In this document: in pieces, positions 61,162 through 64,000 of the stretch | Layout: each line of letters starts with the position of its first letter | Numbering within the stretch: position 1 is the stretch's first letter | From: Pseudomonadota bacterium | Lineage (GTDB): Bacteria; Myxococcota_A; Polyangia; Polyangiales; Polyangiaceae | Assembly: GCA_023423895.1 (NCBI GenBank) | Contig: JAFAER010000055.1 | Location: forward strand, 62,001-126,000 | DNA: 64,000 nucleotides | Direction: 5' to 3' | The notes under the pieces: model-generated | What the model was told of the DNA's origin: nothing | Seen by the model: only the letters and a program-made list of their open reading frames with translations | The model's database searches: none | Program-made: the position numbers and the translations under genes

Positions 61162-62019
61162 TCAGTCGGTCGTCTTGTCGCTGCTGCTACTGTTGTGAGC
61201 GTCGCTCGTCCGCTTCACGGTCGCAGCCCGCAGAACCGCGCCGGGATGTTGCGCGAGGTACGTCGGGGAGAATCGACCGACGGCGACGACGCGCTCGGCC
61301 TCGAATTGCGTGAAGAAGCGAAGCAGGGCGAGGGCGCCGCGTTCGGTCCGCCCCGCATCCAGCACGCGCACGGTGGCCTCTCCGTCCCGTTCGTGACGTC
61401 CCGGGTACACGCTCTGCGCGATCTCGTTCGCTTTCCGCTGCTCCGCCGTCGTCCACGTGTCATCGCCGCTCTCTTTCGTCGGCGTTGGCCTCGGGCAAAC
61501 GTGATCTCCCGCGCGAAAGTGCGTCAGCTCGCGTGCCACGACGAACGAGAGAGCATCGCTGAGCCGCTCGTCGTAGCTCCCGGCCGGCTTTGCGGCCGTG
61601 TAGAACCCCGGCGGCGGCGGCAGCAATCTGCGTCCCGGAACCTGCGTGCGGACGAGGAACGCCGCGTAGTCTTCCACCTTGCGGGAGCTGTTTGCCTCGT
61701 CGTAGCTCTCGGCGCGCGCGACATGCGCGACGAGCCGCAACATCGCGTCCGACAGGAGCACGACGTAGTCGCCGTCGTCGTCACACGCGACCTGGGCGAT
61801 CGGATCGCTCGGGCTCGGATCGAAGGCGACGTAGATCCCCGTGAGGCGCTTCTGATCGTTCGCTGGAAGCTGGGCCACGAGCTTCTTCAGCTCGTGCTGC
61901 GCCATGAGCCGGAGGTCGGCGCCTTCGAGCTCTGGAGCGACCTCGTCCGCGCGGGCCGCCCGCGGCGCGACAATCGCGATCAGCGCAAGCATCAAACCGA
62001 GGACGACACGCATGCTCAT
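61162..62019 (-). CDS. Exported protein with degenerate metallopeptidase motif
   Basis: 285 residues from ATG 62019 (MSMRVVLGLM...), signal peptide ending ARA. The mature protein is helical with VVARELTHFRAGDHVCP at about 185-201, which looks like an HExxH motif with the first His replaced by Arg. So it is likely an inactive relative of M48-type zinc peptidases, or a chaperone. The C-terminus is Ser/Asp/Thr-rich. The longer upstream frame is a shadow of the AgmX-type gene end. Confidence 0.72.
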   Translation of the reverse strand: MSMRVVLGLMLALIAIVAPRAARADEVAPELEGADLRLMAQHELKKLVAQLPANDQKRLTGIYVAFDPSPSDPIAQVACDDDGDYVVLLSDAMLRLVAHVARAESYDEANSSRKVEDYAAFLVRTQVPGRRLLPPPPGFYTAAKPAGSYDERLSDALSFVVARELTHFRAGDHVCPRPTPTKESGDDTWTTAEQRKANEIAQSVYPGRHERDGEATVRVLDAGRTERGALALLRFFTQFEAERVVAVGRFSPTYLAQHPGAVLRAATVKRTSDAHNSSSSDKTTD

Positions 62020-62131
62020 GACGTAGCACCCAGGTCGGCCGCTCGCCGGATCCGTTGCGTGGAGCGCGCTCGCGGGCGCGACGTCGGGTGAGTCGCGAAC
62101 GATTACGCGAGCTTCGGCGCTCGCACGTGCG

Positions 62132-63844
62132 TCACTGCCGCACGAACTTGAACGGGATGTTGATGGTGGTGCTCGAGCCCGGAGCGGGGAACTGCCAGCT
62201 CCGCACCTGGTTCTCGATGCACTTCGCGACGACCGGATCGTCACCGCTCGACGACGTGCTCGCGACGCTGCCGTTGGGCGCGACGTTCGCCGTGACGGTC
62301 ACGTTGACGCTCGACTTCTCGCCGCCGCCACGCTCCCAGCACGTGCGCTTGACGCCGGTGCGATGCATCGCGACGACACGCTCCACGCCCGCCTGATCGA
62401 GGCCGCCGCTGCTGCCGGCGCCCGGTGACGCGTTCGGTCCGACGTTCGGACCGCCGCCGCCCGGGACGAGGTTTCCGAGATCGAGCCCCTTCTTCTCGAC
62501 GGTCTCTGCCGGCTTGGGCGTGTTGGTCGGGCCCTTTGCGGCCACGGGCCCCGTCTTGCCCTTCGTCTCCGCGCTTGCGGTCGGCGTGGTCTCCGGCGGC
62601 GGTGGGATCTCGCCTTGGTCGGCGACGGTTGGTGTCGACGTCGGTGTTGGCGGTGTCGGCGTCGGCACCTGAATCACGACGGGGGCCGGTGCCGGCTGAG
62701 GCCGGAAGGCGAGAAACGCGACGCCACCGCCGAAGCCGAGCGCGAGGACGAGGATCGGCCAGAACCAGAGGGGGACGCCCTTCTTCTGCGCCTCTTGGAC
62801 CGCCACCGCCACCGCTGGCGTCGGCGGCACGATCGACGCGACGCTGCCGTCGCGGAACGGGCTGGGCGCAGGAGCGGCCGCGGCCGGCGCTGGCGGAACC
62901 GCGAAGGGATCGGGCGCGACCGAAGCTACCGGTGCGGACGCCGACACCGGCGCTGCCGAGAACATCGGCGCCGGGGGCGCCGGGCTCAGCGAGGGCGCCA
63001 TCGCCGCTGCGGATCCGGCGCCTCCGATGGGACCGAGCGAGACGTCGTCGAGCGACGACGACGAGGCGGCGGGACGAAGCGGGACGACGTTGCTGCGGCC
63101 TCCGCCGAACGCCGGCGAGGGCGCCGACGGCGCCATCGGGCGCGGGGCAGGCGGCGGAGGCGTGGTGCGCTGCGCGGCTGGCGGCGCGGCTTGCTGTCGG
63201 GGGGCGGCAGGGGCCGCGGGAGGCCGGGCTGCGACGGGCGCCGGATCGGGCGGAGGCGGCGTGCCGATGAGCGACGGCCGGTTGCCTTGGGCGGCCTCGC
63301 GGACGAGCGCAGCGAGCTCGGGGATGCTCCGGATCGGACGCCACTCCTCGAGGCCTTCCTGCCAGCAGAGCGACTCCTCGGTGACGGCGCCAGCAGCTGC
63401 CTTGCGACGCAGCTCCGAGATGCGGACGGGACCGACCGGCACGCCGTTGATCGCGACGTACCACTCGTCCGTGACGCTCAGCTCGAGCGACGCCGACGGG
63501 GTCTCGGGCGGCACGCTCGCCGGAGCGTCCTGGACGTTGCTCTTGAACGCGCCTGCGAGCGCGCCGGTGCCTGCGCCGCCGCCTGCCGGAACGACGGACG
63601 GAGACGGAGCGCGCGGCTTCGCGGCGGACAAGCTCGTGGCGAGGCTCTTCTGCGGAGCACGAGGCGCGCCGGGGCTGCTCGTCGGAGGACGGGGCGGCGC
63701 GTTCGAGACGCTCGTCTCCGTCACGGCGGCGCGCACTTCGATCTGGTGGCCGCATTTGCGGCACTTCATGCGGACGGTCTTGCCCGCCACCTTCTCGTCG
63801 GCGATCTGGTACTTCGCCTTGCAGTTGTCGCAGAGAAACTTCAC
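62132..63844 (-). CDS. AgmX-type protein: MJ0042 zinc ribbon, GYF_2 domain, TonB-like end
   Basis: 570 residues. Residues 1-40 form an MJ0042-type zinc ribbon (MKFLCDNCKAKYQI and KCRKCGHQI). A GYF_2-like domain lies at about 125-190 (WYVAINGVPVGPVRISELR, ...CWQEGLEEWRPI). A Pro/Ala-rich spacer is followed by a single membrane helix (about 360-380) and a C-terminal ~95-residue TonB/AgmX-like domain ending FPAPGSSTTINIPFKFVRQ. Myxobacterial AgmX-type proteins with this order function in gliding motility complexes. It is the first gene of a minus-strand unit. Confidence 0.88.
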   Translation of the reverse strand: MKFLCDNCKAKYQIADEKVAGKTVRMKCRKCGHQIEVRAAVTETSVSNAPPRPPTSSPGAPRAPQKSLATSLSAAKPRAPSPSVVPAGGGAGTGALAGAFKSNVQDAPASVPPETPSASLELSVTDEWYVAINGVPVGPVRISELRRKAAAGAVTEESLCWQEGLEEWRPIRSIPELAALVREAAQGNRPSLIGTPPPPDPAPVAARPPAAPAAPRQQAAPPAAQRTTPPPPAPRPMAPSAPSPAFGGGRSNVVPLRPAASSSSLDDVSLGPIGGAGSAAAMAPSLSPAPPAPMFSAAPVSASAPVASVAPDPFAVPPAPAAAAPAPSPFRDGSVASIVPPTPAVAVAVQEAQKKGVPLWFWPILVLALGFGGGVAFLAFRPQPAPAPVVIQVPTPTPPTPTSTPTVADQGEIPPPPETTPTASAETKGKTGPVAAKGPTNTPKPAETVEKKGLDLGNLVPGGGGPNVGPNASPGAGSSGGLDQAGVERVVAMHRTGVKRTCWERGGGEKSSVNVTVTANVAPNGSVASTSSSGDDPVVAKCIENQVRSWQFPAPGSSTTINIPFKFVRQ

Positions 63845-63959
63845 TGGGGAGTCTGGTGTCCGGAAGGTTTCCGGGAAGCGTAGCCGCTTTGTATGAGGTA
63901 CGCGCGAGAAAGAAAGAAGCGCTACGGCAGGTGCAACCGTGGGCGACTTCTTTCGTCAC

Positions 63960-63992
63960 CGCGCGTCAGCCGCGCGTCAGCCGCGCCTCAGC
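63960..63992 (+). repeat. Three tandem 11-bp CGCGCGTCAGC units at the right edge
   Basis: Two identical copies and one with a single change (CGCGCCTCAGC), followed by a truncated fourth. They lie upstream of the AgmX-type gene, and continuation beyond the window cannot be judged. Confidence 0.65.
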
Positions 63993-64000
63993 CACGCCCG

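Noticed and set aside
1..64000. Prophage, transposase or integrase island
   Set aside because: No such gene was recognised on either strand.

Overview
The window is a high-GC, gene-dense bacterial chromosome segment. Its contents point to the Myxococcota, most likely the Polyangiales/Polyangiaceae side: two Hanks-type Ser/Thr kinases with Pro/Thr-rich extracytoplasmic tails, many lipoproteins, a MopE/choice-of-anchor-L surface protein, an SUMF1-type lipoprotein, a protein with a MYXO-CTERM-like tail, and an AgmX-type MJ0042/GYF/TonB-like protein. This assignment is an inference from gene content. No rRNA, tRNA, CRISPR array, transposase or prophage was seen.

Layout. 0-2.8 kb: the end of a SAM methyltransferase, a polytopic membrane protein and a solitary MazF/PemK-like protein, chained by TGATG overlaps. 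2.9-8.6 kb: a second polytopic membrane protein (minus strand), maiA, a repeat cluster, an Omp85-type outer-membrane protein coupled to a small exported protein, and a hypothetical. 8.7-13.3 kb: a Suv3-like helicase divergent from uvrC. 13.4-18.7 kb: two tandem paralogous vWA-like lipoproteins, each followed or preceded by recognisable signals (two strong terminators, a TTGACA promoter). 18.7-19.8 kb: the oddest locus, a frameshifted four-helix-bundle (23S IVS/S23-family) gene lying between purine-rich GGGAACA heptamer arrays and a complementary pyrimidine-rich array. 19.8-24.5 kb: an OmpR-type regulator, an OmpA-like lipoprotein pair and two exported proteins. 24.7-28.6 kb: a PEGA-domain kinase, a periplasmic binding protein and a small lipoprotein. 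28.7-31.2 kb: a TPR-like exported protein divergent from a dCMP deaminase-ddl pair. 31.2-31.6 kb: GC-rich palindromic tandem repeats. 31.6-39.4 kb: a two-PH-domain membrane protein, a second kinase, a DUF4175-like protein and a gluzincin-like peptidase. 39.4-43.8 kb: psd, a coupled disordered/methyltransferase fusion, and corA.

43.8-48.6 kb: an SUMF1 lipoprotein, a YVTN-propeller lipoprotein, a BNR-propeller protein and an exported lipoprotein. 48.7-52.3 kb: a minus-strand unit ending in greB. 52.5-54.5 kb: a lipoprotein truncated-globin homologue without its proximal His, an O-methyltransferase and a TetR regulator. 54.6-64 kb: a histidine kinase, a TM2 protein, topA and dprA, two exported proteins and an AgmX-type protein.

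Functionally the window is mostly cell-envelope and signalling genes with scattered housekeeping functions (uvrC, topA, dprA, greB, psd, ddl, corA, dCMP deaminase). The most unusual signal is the pair of inverted heptanucleotide arrays (5.43-5.62 kb and 18.73-19.73 kb), the larger of which encloses the IVS-type four-helix-bundle gene.
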